Assembly (NCBI GenBank): GCA_030770545.1
Contig: CM061096.1
Location: 9,157,501 to 9,221,500 of the forward strand
Reading direction: 5' to 3'
From: Macropodus opercularis
Taxonomy: Eukaryota; Chordata; Actinopteri; Anabantiformes; Osphronemidae
DNA: 64,000 nucleotides
The translations under genes and the position numbers were made by a program. This document shows positions 46,061 to 59,652 of the stretch, piece by piece (within the stretch, counting starts at the first letter, position 1; the number at the start of each line of letters is the position of its first letter). A model generated the notes under the pieces. That model had not been told where the DNA came from and did no database searches. It saw nothing but the letters and a program-made list of their open reading frames with translations.

Positions 46061-49000
46061 GTTTGTTTCCTAGCTCTTAGCCGAGCGGCTGATCTCCCGC
46101 CCTCCCGGCTCTGGCTCTAGTTTAACACCCATGGATTTAGAGGCAGTTGCAAAAATTCAACCCACGGTCTCCTGTGTAAAATGTATTTGAGCGCAACATC
46201 CACCAGCATCTTGTTAGCGCTCTACATGATGTAGAGGTTACATAGTATGGGAGCTTTGTCTTCTATGAGCCTGTCAGTCCAGCATTACTCACAAAGCTGT
46301 GTGATTTATCTCAGAATCTATTATCAAAATGAGTAGGCAGAAACCAGGGCTCATAACTCAATTGACACTTTATGGTTTTTCTTATTGGGAGCCAGGGGGA
46401 GGGGGAGACGGGCACGTACGGATCCTGAAATATGGCTGCTGACAAAGTCTCTAATAGAGCTACTGGCCTACTGAGTTGAAACGCACACACACACACAGTG
46501 TTCTCACTTTGAAAGTATCCAGCTGAGCGTGGTTGAAAGTGACAAAGTAAATAAGCTGCTCAGTGTGCGCAACAAAGCTCGGGAAGCAGCCAGTGCACAT
46601 ACATCTTGATGGACAGGCACTTGTACTGTAGGTGTAAGTGAGAAGAGATGATATTTAGGGCAGCACTTTCATTCTGAGCATGCCGGCTCACAATGCGGCT
46701 CAGCGTTTTACTGAAGAGAAATGATGAGCTCGTGGCAGCTTATCATCACGTTCTTTATAGTCAAGTAATCAGAAAACCTTTTAACAGCGGCCATCTTTGA
46801 ACCACCGGGATCCTGCTCGTCGTATTTGTCACAGTGGATTGTGCTGAGGTCTGTAGTGCAGGTGCTCGTTGCGAGACGCTCGACTTCGTTTGAATCCCGA
46901 GTGTTGAAGACGCAGCAAACGCTCCCACAGAGAGAACCTCGAGCAGCCCGACGCCACGTGTCCTCACGCACAGTTGTTCCTTTGGACTGTTTTGCACTTT
47001 CTCGTGTGAACATCCTCTGAAATGTTTGTTCAGTTGTGTGTTAACAGTTGTTAAACATGAAAACCGGCTTAGACACTATTAAAGCACAGTGTGTGTATGT
47101 GAGTCCCCTTAACACTCTGGAGCTTTAATTTATCTGAAGCCCTGATACCAGCCATCAATCAGACAAAACCCACTGTAAGATCTACTTACGCTTCTGTCTT
47201 GTCATCTTGAGGTTGGGCAGCCTCGGGATGTTTGTACATAGACGTTCTGCCATTCGAAGTTTGCAAAGCGCAGTGTATTAGATGTGAGGAGGTGAAGTGG
47301 CTCAGGGCCAACAGGAAGAGCAGGAAAGCGAAGGTCTGGACACATGTTCTGTTTTCTAAAAATGACTTGGCTGCAGCTTCAGAGAAGGCAGAAAAAACCC
47401 CATACATTCATGCAGGAGTCATGAAGCTTCCATTAAGGCAGATAGTGAAGGTCGGCACAGATGTTTTTCATAGTAGTGTTGGTTGTGACTTTCATTTTCC
47501 GATATTTCCATTGAAACTAGAAGCTTGTCGTTATAAGTAACCTGTTTAAATCTACTGCATAAGACACTTGTGTGAGCTGATTGGCATCAAACGGCCACAG
47601 CGTGAGTCGTGCTGGTTCACAGCGGCGTAGCTGTTTCAGTCAATCAGCTGCATTTACTGTATGCGGGTGTACGTCATTAAACATCTGTTTTTACATCTAG
47701 CCTCACACCAGCGTTGACAGAAATGCTTTGTGTTGGTGTCTGAGTTGTTCTGTACGTGAACGTGCACAGAGACTGATTAGATCTGTTGATGGGTCGGTCA
47801 CATGTCCTCCCCCTTAAGTTACTACGAAGGGTTTCTGATCATGGCAACCCTCGCACACGGTGTTTGGTGTGTTTACAGTTCGCTGAGGAACCATCGGTCC
47901 TGGCTGAAGCCAGTCATCTGAGATAATGTGGTAATGTGCTGCTAGTTTTGATGTCAGGTTAGAAGCAGAGAACGTGTAAAGCTCTTCAAGCCTGTTAACA
48001 TCACGATGCGTTCACTGGTACTGACGCTCTACAGAACGTTGACACTCGTATCCAGCTTCATGCGTCGTTCGCTCAGCTGATCTGTTGTGCAGAGTAAAAT
48101 GCAACAGCGGTTAGAACCAAGCGAGTTCAAATCCCAGGCTTGGAATAGAGTTTCAGCATGAATTAATGCCACTGTGCTGGGGGGAATATAATATAAATGG
48201 TTTTCATGAGGGCTGAAAAGGTCACTTTGCAAAAAAGTGGGCCAGCAATGTGATGTTGAAACATCCTAGACTGATAATTTCCTTTGAGACAACGCACTTA
48301 AATGCAACGTGAATGTTCAGATAGTAAACATAATCGTATTGGCAGATTTGAAATAACCTCTGTGTAACTCAGAAGGCTTAAAGGTCCCAGGAAATGAAAA
48401 ATGTCTTTTCTGTAGTGTTTTACTTCTGTTCCTGGGTGTATTGTTCCTGCATCCATCATTGTATGTCAAAGACATGTACTATACAAAAACCGGCGTTTTG
48501 GGGGATTTGTGTATCTAAACCAATGTTTCACTCTATGGTTTCACTCTCTTGAGCTGCACAATGTGAGATTTTGATGTGAATGATGGAACAACAAGCTTAA
48601 CAATAGCAGCAATTTAGCTTTCTGTTGAGCTGAGGGCATTTAAATGTTTCGTAATCCTCAGTTTCTTTAGATTGAGTCGGGTAAATATACACATAAAGGC
48701 AGAAATACATCATCTTGCTTTACACAATAAGCGAAGATGTGCTTAAAATAGAGGGCACACGCGCCTGCTGTGTCCAGTCCAGACTTAATTTCAGCTTCGC
48801 TTGGTTGATGCAGTTAGCATCAAACCTCAAACAGAGACAGAAGAATGTAATTAGACATAATTGTGAAATATCTGAGTAAGACTGTTGTGGATGATTTCAG
48901 GCTGGTTAACAGGAAATGGATGAGGCTGCCATGACGATCACATCCAGCTACGTTGAAAGCACCGTGTGAGGCTGCTTCGCTGCATGTACACTGCTGCCAT

Positions 49001-50648
49001 ACAAAAACCAGTTCAGTCACAGCCTTCAGACTCATGAAACCCTCTGTATTTACTCTGTAAAGGCTGGTTCATTTGGCAGATACACCTGCGCCTCTGGGTG
49101 ATGTTCAAAATCCACCACAGTTGTTGCCCATGGCCTTCGGCATCTCGTTGTTCTAATTACTTTTCAAACTTTGTGTCTATCTTTTTTTATTTGTGTAGGT
49201 TTCTAAACTCTTGCTGAGCTGACAGTGACAGCTTGTTGGACTTGCTGGGCAGCTGACAACAACATATTCAAAATGCAAATGCCACACTTTAAGTAGATTT
49301 TAAAACTTTGCATATTCTGAAGAGGGAATAACTTGCACTTGGCTGGGGAGCAGCTGACCAGACGACTGTCCAGATATTTATGAGCCAGCAGCATCTCCCA
49401 GCTTTTTAAAGCAGCTGATTAAATCGAGTTGATATTCTATACTTCAAGCACATTTAGCTTAATTCATATGGAATCTATTCTAGTGGTACCATTTAAATGA
49501 GTGAATACTACAGATAGCTTTACGTAAAGCACACCTGTGTCACATGGTTTGGTGTTATTATTATATCATAAAATATCCATCCAACCCATACGATATGTTC
49601 GCACATTAAATTAACAATGTTGTGATTTTTACCATTATTTTTCTTTGAGCACAGCACACACTCTTTTCAGTAGAGCTTGGTTTTCACACAGTCACATCAA
49701 CACAACCATTGTTTTGCTGTGTCTCCTTTAGGCCAATTAGCAGCTCCACTGGAGCAGTTATTGATGTTAATACTTTGCTCAATGGCACTTTAACAGTAAT
49801 CACCGAAGAAGAGGGGAGCGCGTCTCTTTTACCCGGCGGTGTGGGTGTTTCAATCTGTGACCTTCTTTGCAGTTTACTTTCCTATAATGTGTGAAAGTAG
49901 AGAAAAGTAATTTTTTAAGCTTCAAGTCATACTTCATACGTCTTAGCAATCAACATCTATTTTGCACAGAAATATATTTCCAAGAAGCTAAATATATACG
50001 ATTATATATTATTACATATTCCAATTGTTGTGATTTTGAAAAGGCAAAAACGCATTATGTTGTTTGCGTATTATTGTAGTTGGACATAGCTTGATTGTTA
50101 CTCCTGCCTTTAAGTCTGTGTGGTTAACAGAGAATACGCTTTGCTACAAACACACACACACAGCCTGAAAACTAAGAACTTAACAATTCATTTGTAATGT
50201 ATGTTTCCTTATTTGCTGCAAAAACAAAACCATAAAACGGGTTTAATGGTTTAAAAGATGATGAAAGCTGCCATAATAAACTAAGGTATTTTAATGAAGG
50301 TTCGTCACAGAAAGATTAATTTCTTCCTGTCGGAGTCAGGTGACTGGCAGTTAGAGTCATTTATCACTGGCAGTGCCATCAATTAATTAGCAATTTGAAC
50401 AAAATAATTATGGAAGCAAAATTACAGACTGATTGCAAATGCTCAGACAACACCAATGTATTTGACACTATTTGAAACAGAAATGTAGCAGAACTTAGTA
50501 ACCTGTCAAATAAATATTGAAGCATTTGGACGTCATGGCCCAACTAATGGCAGAATCTCAATATGAAAAGCTGATTGAAACCAGGGTCAGATATTCTTCA
50601 ATCACAATTTAATGGCTTGAGATTTGTCAACATTACATTGTGTAATAG

Positions 50649-50664
50649 AAAAAAAAAAAAAAAA
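50649..50664. repeat. A16 homopolymer
   Basis: Sixteen consecutive A in noncoding sequence. Confidence 0.9.
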
Positions 50665-50744
50665 CCTGAAGGACGTAGATCCGGGATGGACAGAGAATCA
50701 GTCACCTGTTCAGCTGATGAAAGCTGAGGAAATGTCTCTTTGTT

Positions 50745-50764
50745 CACACACACACACACACACA
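50745..50764. repeat. CA dinucleotide microsatellite
   Basis: Ten CA units, uninterrupted. Confidence 0.95.
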
Positions 50765-52975
50765 ACTGATTATAGCGGAGGAGATGTCTGCACTGCTCCT
50801 TTAACTCAGCACATTTGTGATTGTGTGTGTGCTCTTACATTGGAGCTGTTGACCACCGGTCAAGTCAGACAAGCTTGTGATTTTCTCTTCCCTGTCACTT
50901 TTTCTTCCTCGCGCTCAAGCTGCCAATTCGGGCTCCAAAATGTCAAAGGTCAGAACTGATTCATTTAAAGTCGTCATTTCACCACGTGCGCTTATCGTTT
51001 AGTCTGAGACGAGTACAGCGTCTCATCGTCTTCAGTCCGGGCGACTGTCCCACGTCCAACAGAGCTTCCATGTGTCAAACAATTCAGAAAGCCAGACCTT
51101 TATTTTTAAAGCTGTTAGATTGTGGGAGATGTGGGTTGTGACCACAGAGCAAAATTAAGTCTGTGTCAGCCTCAACTGGCTCAATTCAGATAGAAGACAA
51201 CAAAGAATAATGAAAAACGTGAGAGTCTTGTTGAAGAAAATAATATAAAGCAATATATAAATAATATTTATATATTAGCTTTCTGTTTCTACTCTTTAAA
51301 AGAAACTGAGCGTGTGTCTTGTGAGGGACAGCAGAGACTTTCAGAGAGTGGGTGGACATGCTCACGATTCTGGAAAACATGTTATTTTTTAATAGCCTTG
51401 CGTTTTAAAGTCGTAAGAGCTTTGACCATCTCGTTAGGGAACACGCTGTGTGATTTCAAGCTGTATGTGAAAGCCCCTGTAGTTCAGAGCCAAATGAAGT
51501 GTGACTTAATCATCCTCATCTGCAATGAAAAGACACACACACACGTCTTTCATATACAATTCACAGCATCTGACTTTTAACCTAATACATCATACAGATT
51601 TTTTCTTTAGTTTCAGTGAACTTTGCTGTTTACTCTGTTACCAAACTGATAGTGTTGTATTTCCTGCATGTCTTTGCACATGAGCTTATCAAATTATTTT
51701 ATAATACTACAGGTAATTCAGGCTCACACGACTGGTCTTATTCTGTCCAGTAAGAGCCAGCCCAGACCTACAATGATGATGATTTCATAATGCCCTTGCA
51801 GCATTTCTCATAAATCAGAGGTCATCAAGTGAATCGGTGCTCAGAAGGTTTGCAGCAAAGCATTCATCTTTGCTCTGTGGATGTCAGCGACGTCAGCCGC
51901 TGCCCACACGCAGGACAAAACACTTGAGCTGAAACCAGCTGTTTTCAGTGCGCTTGAAGCATGAGACTGTTTTTAAGAGAACCCACCAGGGCTTGAAATT
52001 AGTACCTGTCCCCCCTTCAAATATAGTTAAAAATTAATCGTTCATGCAACTTTGCCGGTGAATGTCACGCCGGTACCTTTGCAAAGCGACACAGAACGAT
52101 CACTGTGGAGTAAACGAGTGGACATGCAATTAGCAGTTTATGTGGATACATAATAAACTGTGTTAATAATCATGCAGAAAATAACAAGGTTTGAACAGTC
52201 AATAACTCCAACATTGTTAGACACAAGCTTTTCATCACATAGCACAGAATACGTCTTTTTATTAAACAGTGAAACAATAGCTAAACTTTTTATAGAGCAG
52301 GTGTCTGATCCGTAACACGAGTCTGCCGTAGCATTATATACTTTCAGCTTAACATAAAAACACAGTGTTACGTGGGAGAACCGACAGCAAACGCCAGTAA
52401 TTACGCTATATAATGTGTATAATTATAATGTGGTCTGACAGGGAAGAAAACAGTTTCCTCTAGATTCATACATGTTGGTCGACATTGAGCTTTATGGCTT
52501 CACAGCGTGTTTCCACGTCTGTGGCGCAATAAAATGACAGCGACCACTCCATCAGAGCTATATGCCATTATCTGAAATTAATCAAGTCCCCTCGAGACAT
52601 TCAGAATCGAGTATTCATTGCGGCCACGGTATGAAAGTGTAATGAAATTTATTAGATTTAAGATGGGTGTGACCCTGTAAGAATAATATCAGAGTTATTG
52701 AGTTTTTGTTCGTCTTGGAGGATGAAAATAGCTTTCCATCCACCACAGACATTTATTCTTCTATTCACTGCTGCACTGGAGGCTTTGATTTCAGATAATT
52801 TCCCCTAGAAGTTGGTCACAGCCTGCAAATATGAATATGAAGCCAGTTTTGCTGTGTTAGTATTGGACGGATGCGCGGTGCAGTCTTCTTGGACTTCTTA
52901 TAGTTGCTTTTCACCTGCTATAGATAAAAAGGGTTGGATTAGGAGAAGCAACCGTGTATTCGCTTCTCTCTGCAG

Positions 52976-53109
52976 GGACATTTAGACCTTCATCCACCTA
53001 CACCGACTTTAAACAGAGTGTAGCCAGGGTCCAACACGTGAAACTGCAGCATTCAGAGGCGTCGAAGCTCCTTAGTGACCCACATGTTGACCTGAACAAT
53101 GAATCAAAG
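52976..53109 (+). other. Exon-like open segment of unknown gene
   Basis: A strong acceptor (CTTCTCTCTGCAG) and a good donor (AAAG|GTAAATG) enclose 134 bases. One frame is open throughout (two bases, then 44 codons to the donor) and reads HVKLQHSEASKLLSDPHVD in its middle. The peptide matches no family I recognise and is not a MAD1L1 segment. It could be an exon of an unrecognised or noncoding transcript, or a chance pairing of splice-like sites. Confidence 0.25.
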
Positions 53110-53619
53110 GTAAATGAGTTTCCCGGTGTTCTGTTTTGGAGACATCTGACATCAATAGGAAGGGTTTAGTCAATAGCTCCACATCATATTAGCAGGAACC
53201 TCAGCTCTCAATGTTGCAGTTAATTAGTGCTACCAGCGCATTGACTGGGTTGCGCTTGGTTCAGCTGTGATTATTAAAGTCTTCGTCCTGTTAAAATGCA
53301 TCTCTGTGCTTCTCAACGTAATCATTATAGATTTTAGATGTTATTGTATGTCAGTATAAACTGACACTGTGACTAAACCACCCCCATGTTAATTACTCTC
53401 TGTAATCAGTCGCTGGGGTTTGGAAGAATAAGTCACACATTACATTAACAGGTCAACATTATCATACAGGACTTGTATAATCTCATCTAATCACATCAGT
53501 ACATATCAATATCTACTTTTAATTATGAAAGCTTAGTACTGACTGAAGAATCAATACATAGATCTGAACACTGCTACGTCTGTGTGCGACAAAAAGATGA
53601 ACAAAACAAAGGTAGTTTA

Positions 53620-53766
53620 AGTCAGTTCAGTTTATTTAAATACTGCAGCTCAGATTCACAAGGAAAATCATCACAAGGCGCTTTATAACAAAACAACTGT
53701 CCAAATCCCACTGAGCAGCACTAAGCAAAAACTCGCTTTAACAGAAGAAGCCTCCAGCAGAGCCAC
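53620..53766 (+). repeat. Degenerate teleost interspersed repeat (CAAGGCGCTTTATA type)
   Basis: The order of motifs CAGTTTATTTAAAT, TCACAAGGCGCTTTATA, AACTCGCTTTAACAG and AAGCCTCCAGCAGAGCC matches a widespread fish repeat whose consensus contains TTTATTTATATAGCGC, CAAGGCGCTTTATAT, AAACTCCCTTTTAACAGG and AACCTCCAGCAGAACC. The copy is old and truncated. The identification is from memory and the element class was not assigned. Confidence 0.65.
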
Positions 53767-56029
53767 AACGGCTGTCTATTAAAAGTCACGAGGCTATCAT
53801 ACGCCGCATTATTTGTCCTTCTACCTTCATTACGGCTTCACCTTCTTATAATTAATTGCCGTAAAGGAGTTTTTGCTTCAAAGTCAAAGGTAAGACAGTC
53901 ACATTGTGTGGTTTAGATGGAGAGAAACATCGGTAAGTGCCACTTCAGTTTATTTTGAAAAACTCAAGTGGTAGAACAAGTGTCTTTAATGATGTTCCAG
54001 CTTTTAGCAGGTATCCTCTAGGGAGTGGCTTTGACTTTTATGCCTCTTGATAATTTATCCTCCGCTATTCATTTGCTTTGCTAATGAGCATATCTCAGCT
54101 GTTTATCTATTGATGGTGAATCACAAATCCTAGCTAATGTGTATTTGTCCTTTTTCAGTGAATATTTATGTACAGTACAAAACACATTAAGAGAGAATCG
54201 ATATGAATATATTAGAGGTGCTTCCTTTTAATGTTCATTTTAACAAATAAACAAACAGCAGGTTGACACATGGTTTGAATTAAAAGTTACATCTTCACCT
54301 TTCTTGGCTAACTGTCTTTTAAAATGGGATTTATTCACCTTTTCCATAATTTCCCTCGGGCTTAAAGTCGAATAAACACTAAAGTAGCAGGGAAGACGAC
54401 GCCGCATGATGATGTTCATGTTCTACACACTGTTTTTAATACGTCTTAAATGACTGTCGCGTTCGCAGCGCGTTGGAAATAATTGACGCGTTATTTAAAA
54501 TGATGGATTGTGTTAGGCAAGAGCTTAAAATTTTAATGACCATGTCAAAACAAAGGGGCCCTCTGAGCTCCTGGAAGTAAATAAGACAGCATTGTGCGAC
54601 TGTAGAAAAATGCGTGTGAGCTTCAGCCTTGTATAGACTTGTTGCACTTGGGTCAATGTGAATATAAATGTACGTTCACATGGGCCAGTCCCCACTTAAC
54701 TAACCGTTCCTGAACTAGACCGATGAGCTGTGGCAAGAGATTGAAGTGCCTTTAGTCAAAGCAGGTCATCAAACATTAGCAGACCTGAGGCTGATGGTCT
54801 GCTGTGTAGGAGTCTCAAAGTGTGTGCACACATCAAAATTCCTCTGATGAGTCAGAGTGGTGGTGGGAGTAAAGTGGTGAGGGGAGACACAGGTACAGCG
54901 ACAGACTTTCAGGTTCCTCTTCTTTTATCAGCTGATGATTCACATGACATCAGCGATCACCCCAATTAAGTCTGAGCTTTAAAAATGCTCGGTTTGTTCA
55001 GGCAGAATGCAAAAGCAAACTTTAGACGCGGCCCGACTGTAATTTTCGAGTCGTAGAAGAATGATGACGGCTTAACCAAAAACCTAGGGTCATCCTCCGG
55101 GCGCCATGGTTCTGCTTGGCACATCCGTGTAAATATGGTCATTTGTTTGCTAACGCGACGGCAGAGTAAACAATACGAGCAGATTGCTCTTCCTTCTGCC
55201 CCGATGCTCCGCTCTGTCCAGCTGTGTTGGAGCGGTAGGCAAATCAATCAGTCGCACCCTATGCTGTCCGCACTTCGTCACAGTTATGTGACGCTGGCAT
55301 GGGCTCAGTGAACGCATCCACTACAGAGAGATCCTTGACCCACACACTCAGCTGCTCTGAAGACCAAGGGCCTTACACGAGCCACACACTGGACAGTCGT
55401 ACGCTGCCGGCCTTTCAAATCAAAATGGATCACGTCCGCTCTTAAGTCAGCTCATGTTTTTAGTGACTGATCACTGATTCTAGTCTGGAACAGCCTGGAC
55501 ACGGGACGAGCAGAACAGGTGCTTGTAATTGTCTTAATCATATCCTGCACCGTCCCAGCACAAACAAAATAGTTTCTGCTCAGCACATGAAGTGACTGTT
55601 GGAGGACGCTACGTGTGTCATTACCTGAACTTAGGTCATTTGTAAACATTTTGTCTCCCACCTGCAGCAGTTAAAGCGTAAAGTGTAACTAATGACGAAT
55701 GATAACGTCCCTGCTTTGCAACCCCACTGAGCAGCGCAGTGGAGAGGAAAAAGTGCCTCTAATGGTGGGCGGCCATCTGCCTCGACCGATGGCGTGAGGG
55801 CACGGAGAAGAGAGAAAAGAGCCAGAACAACAAAACACTGGCAGCTTGAAAGGGCCAGCAAACGCACACGAAGATGTTAATGACTCGCAGCAGTGGCGCG
55901 TAAGCGGATGCAGAGCAAAAGCTGAGAGTTACACAATGTAGCGTGACACCGCATCACACCCACAAAACCTGAAAACCAGTCGGAAATGAGCAGCTGCAGT
56001 AAAATCCGTCTACCGTTCTGCTCAGGCTT

Positions 56030-56215
56030 GTGGTAGGTCGGAGCTGATCCCAGCATGCACTGGGTGAGAAGCATGCTGGGAGGTTGCCAGTTTATCGCAG
56101 GGCTAATGCTTACCGACAGACAAACGGATTCACACCTACAGGCAATTTCTTTCGCCTGACCTGCATGTCTTTCGTCTGTGGGAGGAAACCAGAGCACCCA
56201 GAGGAAGCACACACT
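56030..56215 (+). repeat. Degenerate teleost interspersed repeat (second copy)
   Basis: The motifs GAGCTGATCCCAGCATGCA, GGTTGCCAGTTTATCGCAGG, CAGACAAACGGATTCACACC, CCTGCATGTCTTTCGTCTG and TGGGAGGAAACCAGAGCACC follow the central part of the same high-copy fish repeat as the 31,360 copy. A short piece before CTGCATGTC is missing. It explains the 129-codon minus-strand open frame here. Confidence 0.7.
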
Positions 56216-59102
56216 TCTATCTGAGGGATACACAGCCAGGCTCACGCTAGAACAAAGTGAAACCAACCTGCAGCTTGATTTCTTTACACAAAATGTTCGG
56301 AATATTTGTTAACACTTTCACTAGAAGTAATGGATTTATTCACGGCCACCTACAGGAGCTATTTCCGTAGAATTCACATTTGTCTGCGTGCAGGGGGCGT
56401 AAAATGAAGAACAAAGCTTAATTTCAGTCACAATGCATACTAACGCACCATTCCCTGGTCTGATGCATCTCATTCTCTATTCAGCATGAGGGTTGTTTTT
56501 AAGTAGACTGCAGATGAGCTTCAAATCATCTTGACTTGTTGTTGTTTTATTTCACATCCTTCAAAACGAGTGTCTCTGGTTGTGTCAAAGCACGGCAGCT
56601 TGTCCAAAGTCCAAAAGTCTAAATGATAAAACTAGAACACAATTAGTTTTCTGAACCATTCTTTATGAAAGAATGTATTACGACAGCTGTCCACAGTATC
56701 AAGGCTCTGATGGACAGCGCTGTTGCTTTTCAAGGCCTAAAGCTGAGTTGGTGTGAGTGACGTTCTGGTGAGTCTGACCCTTCTACGAGAGGTCGCAGGT
56801 CTGGTTGTGTTGTGTAAGAACATTTTATGAAGTAACAGTTAATGTTTCGCGTTGGAAATTCAAGCAAGAAAACACAAGGCAACGAAAAGCAACAAGAATT
56901 AATTCTTCATACAATTGCTGCAAACACAAACAGGTTAAAACTCACAGTTAATACTTTTTCGCGTAGTAAAACAGTAGAAGTGAGATAACACTGGATGTTT
57001 TTCTCTAAGCAGAGTAATTCCTCAGCTTTCCCCTGAACACGAGCCACGTTACTTGTTTGTCTGTATCTGTTTGGTCTGAGACTGACTGGAAACCTGGATC
57101 GTTATGCCAACGTATGCTGGGAAAGCTCTGGAACGTAACACTCCCCAAACAGCTGCATTAGCACAACATCTCCTTCACTGACGGTGCAGATGTTCCTTTC
57201 ATGTTCATCAATGTCTTCGTTTCCTAATGTTGGATTCATATGAAGAAATGAAAAAAGGCCATAATAAGCGTAATGAACAGGAATAGTTTGCAGCGGCGCA
57301 GAGTGAGAGTCCTTGCTAATGGAACGACGCTTCCTTCCTTTTCTGAAGTATAAAAAAGTCAGTGCAATTGATATAATGGAGTTTGGTAAAGTATCAAGTA
57401 GACGATTCTGAAAATGCTTTTAGTGAATGATGGGAAACATCACGTTCTAATGGATTGAAATCTAAGCTATTCAATATTTGCCATTATGAAGTCTCTGCCT
57501 AATGCCATTCTCGTGCGCGTCTCATTGCAAAGGCTGCACATTTCAGAGTTAACAATTTAGAGAAAAAACACCGTCTTTTTGAACAAAACTCTTGTTTTAC
57601 AGACATGTCTTGACTGTTGCTAAAACTCACTTTGGATTGTACAGCTTTGGTTGATAGTGGATTTAAGAGCCATTTATTGACAGGGAGCGAATAATTCTGA
57701 AATGATGTCACTATCAGGGCAATCAGCGGCAGCTTCCAGAGGCTTTATGATTGCTGGACAGATTAGACGAGTGTAGTATGCATCAGAGCCTCATCCAGGA
57801 AATAACAAGTGCCTCAGCAATCAGAAACGCATCCTCCAGCAAAGGGGGAAAAAACCCCTTGTGATTGCAGCGTTTTGAGATTAAAAGACATCAGACTGAG
57901 CACGTGGTGAAGTTCCCATCGGGACAAAAGCATCAACAAAGTGCGACAAAAAGAAATCTCACTTTGGGTGACATCTTGGCTCAAAATCTTGTAGTGGCAA
58001 ATACAAAATGCAGCAGAGTATCAGAACAGCAGCAGGACGTCAGCACAGAATGAAAATGCATCTGCAGCTACTGCTCAGCACTCAGTGCCATCCAGCAGCT
58101 GATTTATTCTCTCAGTGAAATCTGAAATGTGCCATTATGGAACACCACCCGAGTCTTTCAACCATTTGTCGTACTCTATTTCGCTTTTCTTGTATACAAA
58201 GCTTGTAAAAATCCCCAAATGACGTGAAATGACTGCAGCAGTACACAAACAGATGCTGCGGCTGCTCCAGCTCCATGTACCAGGACCTTCAAAGTGGATT
58301 GTGTTTCCAAGTAGTGAATGTGAAAACCAGACATTTGAAATCCTTCCTGATAAAAACGTGAGCAAAGCCACTTTATAAATGTCCATTTTAAATCTTGTTT
58401 ATTTTTCCGTCCTTTGTTTGCTGGCACGTTGCTGATTTTCTTGGCGTCTTCCTGCCACTTGTGGATCAGTGTGAAACCATGGGCAAAAATGCTAAATCTG
58501 TCAGCAGCACATGAGAAGACACTGGTACACAAAACGCCTTGAGCAGTTACCGTTGATAGTAAGCAGAGCTACAGTACGTTACTGTATTGTATGTCTGAAT
58601 CACACGTGGAAAATAAAACGCTGTAACGGCTCCGACCAGTGGGTTTATTCAAACCGTGTGGGTGGGACCACGTGTTTCAGACGGATAATAGCGTATTTGT
58701 ATTTGTTTCATTCATAGACAAGTGGAAGTCCAAGAGAAAGTCACGACCCATAACTCCTCTGTGGTTTCCATGACTAAACAGAGGAGCTGAAGGTGATAAA
58801 CAAGGTTAACTGTGGATTTTTACAGGATGTACAGTATAGACTTGTTTGAGTTACAGTATTTCAAAATCGATTAACAAGTATAGTCATGATGGAAAAACGT
58901 GTGTGTTCGTCTTTAATACAGGCATCAAATAAAGATGCTCCTTGAAAAAAAAAAAGGAAATGAACTGATCCAGCTTCCTCTCAGTGTCTTTAAGGGAGTC
59001 CTCACCTCTGAACTGAGTGGTGAGCAAATACATAAAACTACAAGAGGGAATAATTAAAACCTAAACGTGTTTTGTCTTCAACAACAACGGAACCACTGGT
59101 TT

Positions 59103-59136
59103 TGTGTGTGTGTGTGTGTGTGCGTGCGTGTGTGCG
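59103..59136. repeat. TG microsatellite with TGCG interruptions
   Basis: About ten TG units followed by TGCGTGCGTGTGTGCG. Alternating purine-pyrimidine sequence of this kind can adopt Z-DNA. Confidence 0.9.
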
Positions 59137-59641
59137 CTCGCTAAGCCTCTTGTTGTTTCTACTCAACGATGATCAGAGGAGTCTTTGTTTGGCTGGAAAA
59201 CAGACGACGTCCAAAGATGCAGGGAAGAGACAGGATCATTATCACCAGAAGCAAAATGTTCTGGAAACAGGAGTCATGTGACCTGTGTGGGCGCCTGCTC
59301 TACATATGTGCGAGGACTCTTTGAGTTCATGTCGTAATGAGCCGTTTGGTGTCTCCTGCTCCGTGTAGTGTGCTCGGCGCTTCGTCTCCTCTTCCCTGCC
59401 AGTAGTCATGACTGCTCATCTGATGGATCATTCACTCGTCCTGCCCGACGCTCAGCGGTGCTCTCGTCTCGAGCCGCTCTACCGCGTATTAATGAGCGGG
59501 GCCTGGGCCTTTTTGGCTTCTCATAATCATCCATCTAAATCTCCTTTAACAAGAGGGAAGACTTTCAGCGCATCACCAGGAAGGTGCTCACAGATCACAG
59601 GCTTTCGCTCCCCTCGGTGGAAACGTGTGGCTCTGGCTGGA

Positions 59642-59652
59642 GGGGGGGGGGG
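59642..59652. repeat. G11 homopolymer
   Basis: Eleven consecutive G in noncoding sequence, a likely site of sequencing error or length variation. Confidence 0.85.

Larger units (their letters stand above)
43326..52975. other. Long noncoding tract, fourth part
   Basis: No recognisable gene. It contains T20 at 46,041-46,060, a short CA repeat near 46,484, A16 at 50,649-50,664 and CA10 at 50,745-50,764. The block 45,720-46,010 has clustered transcription-factor-like sites. Frames of 60-132 codons are unremarkable. Confidence 0.35.

Noticed and set aside
55877..56266. 129-codon minus-strand open frame
   Set aside because: It lies across a degenerate interspersed repeat, which explains the openness.
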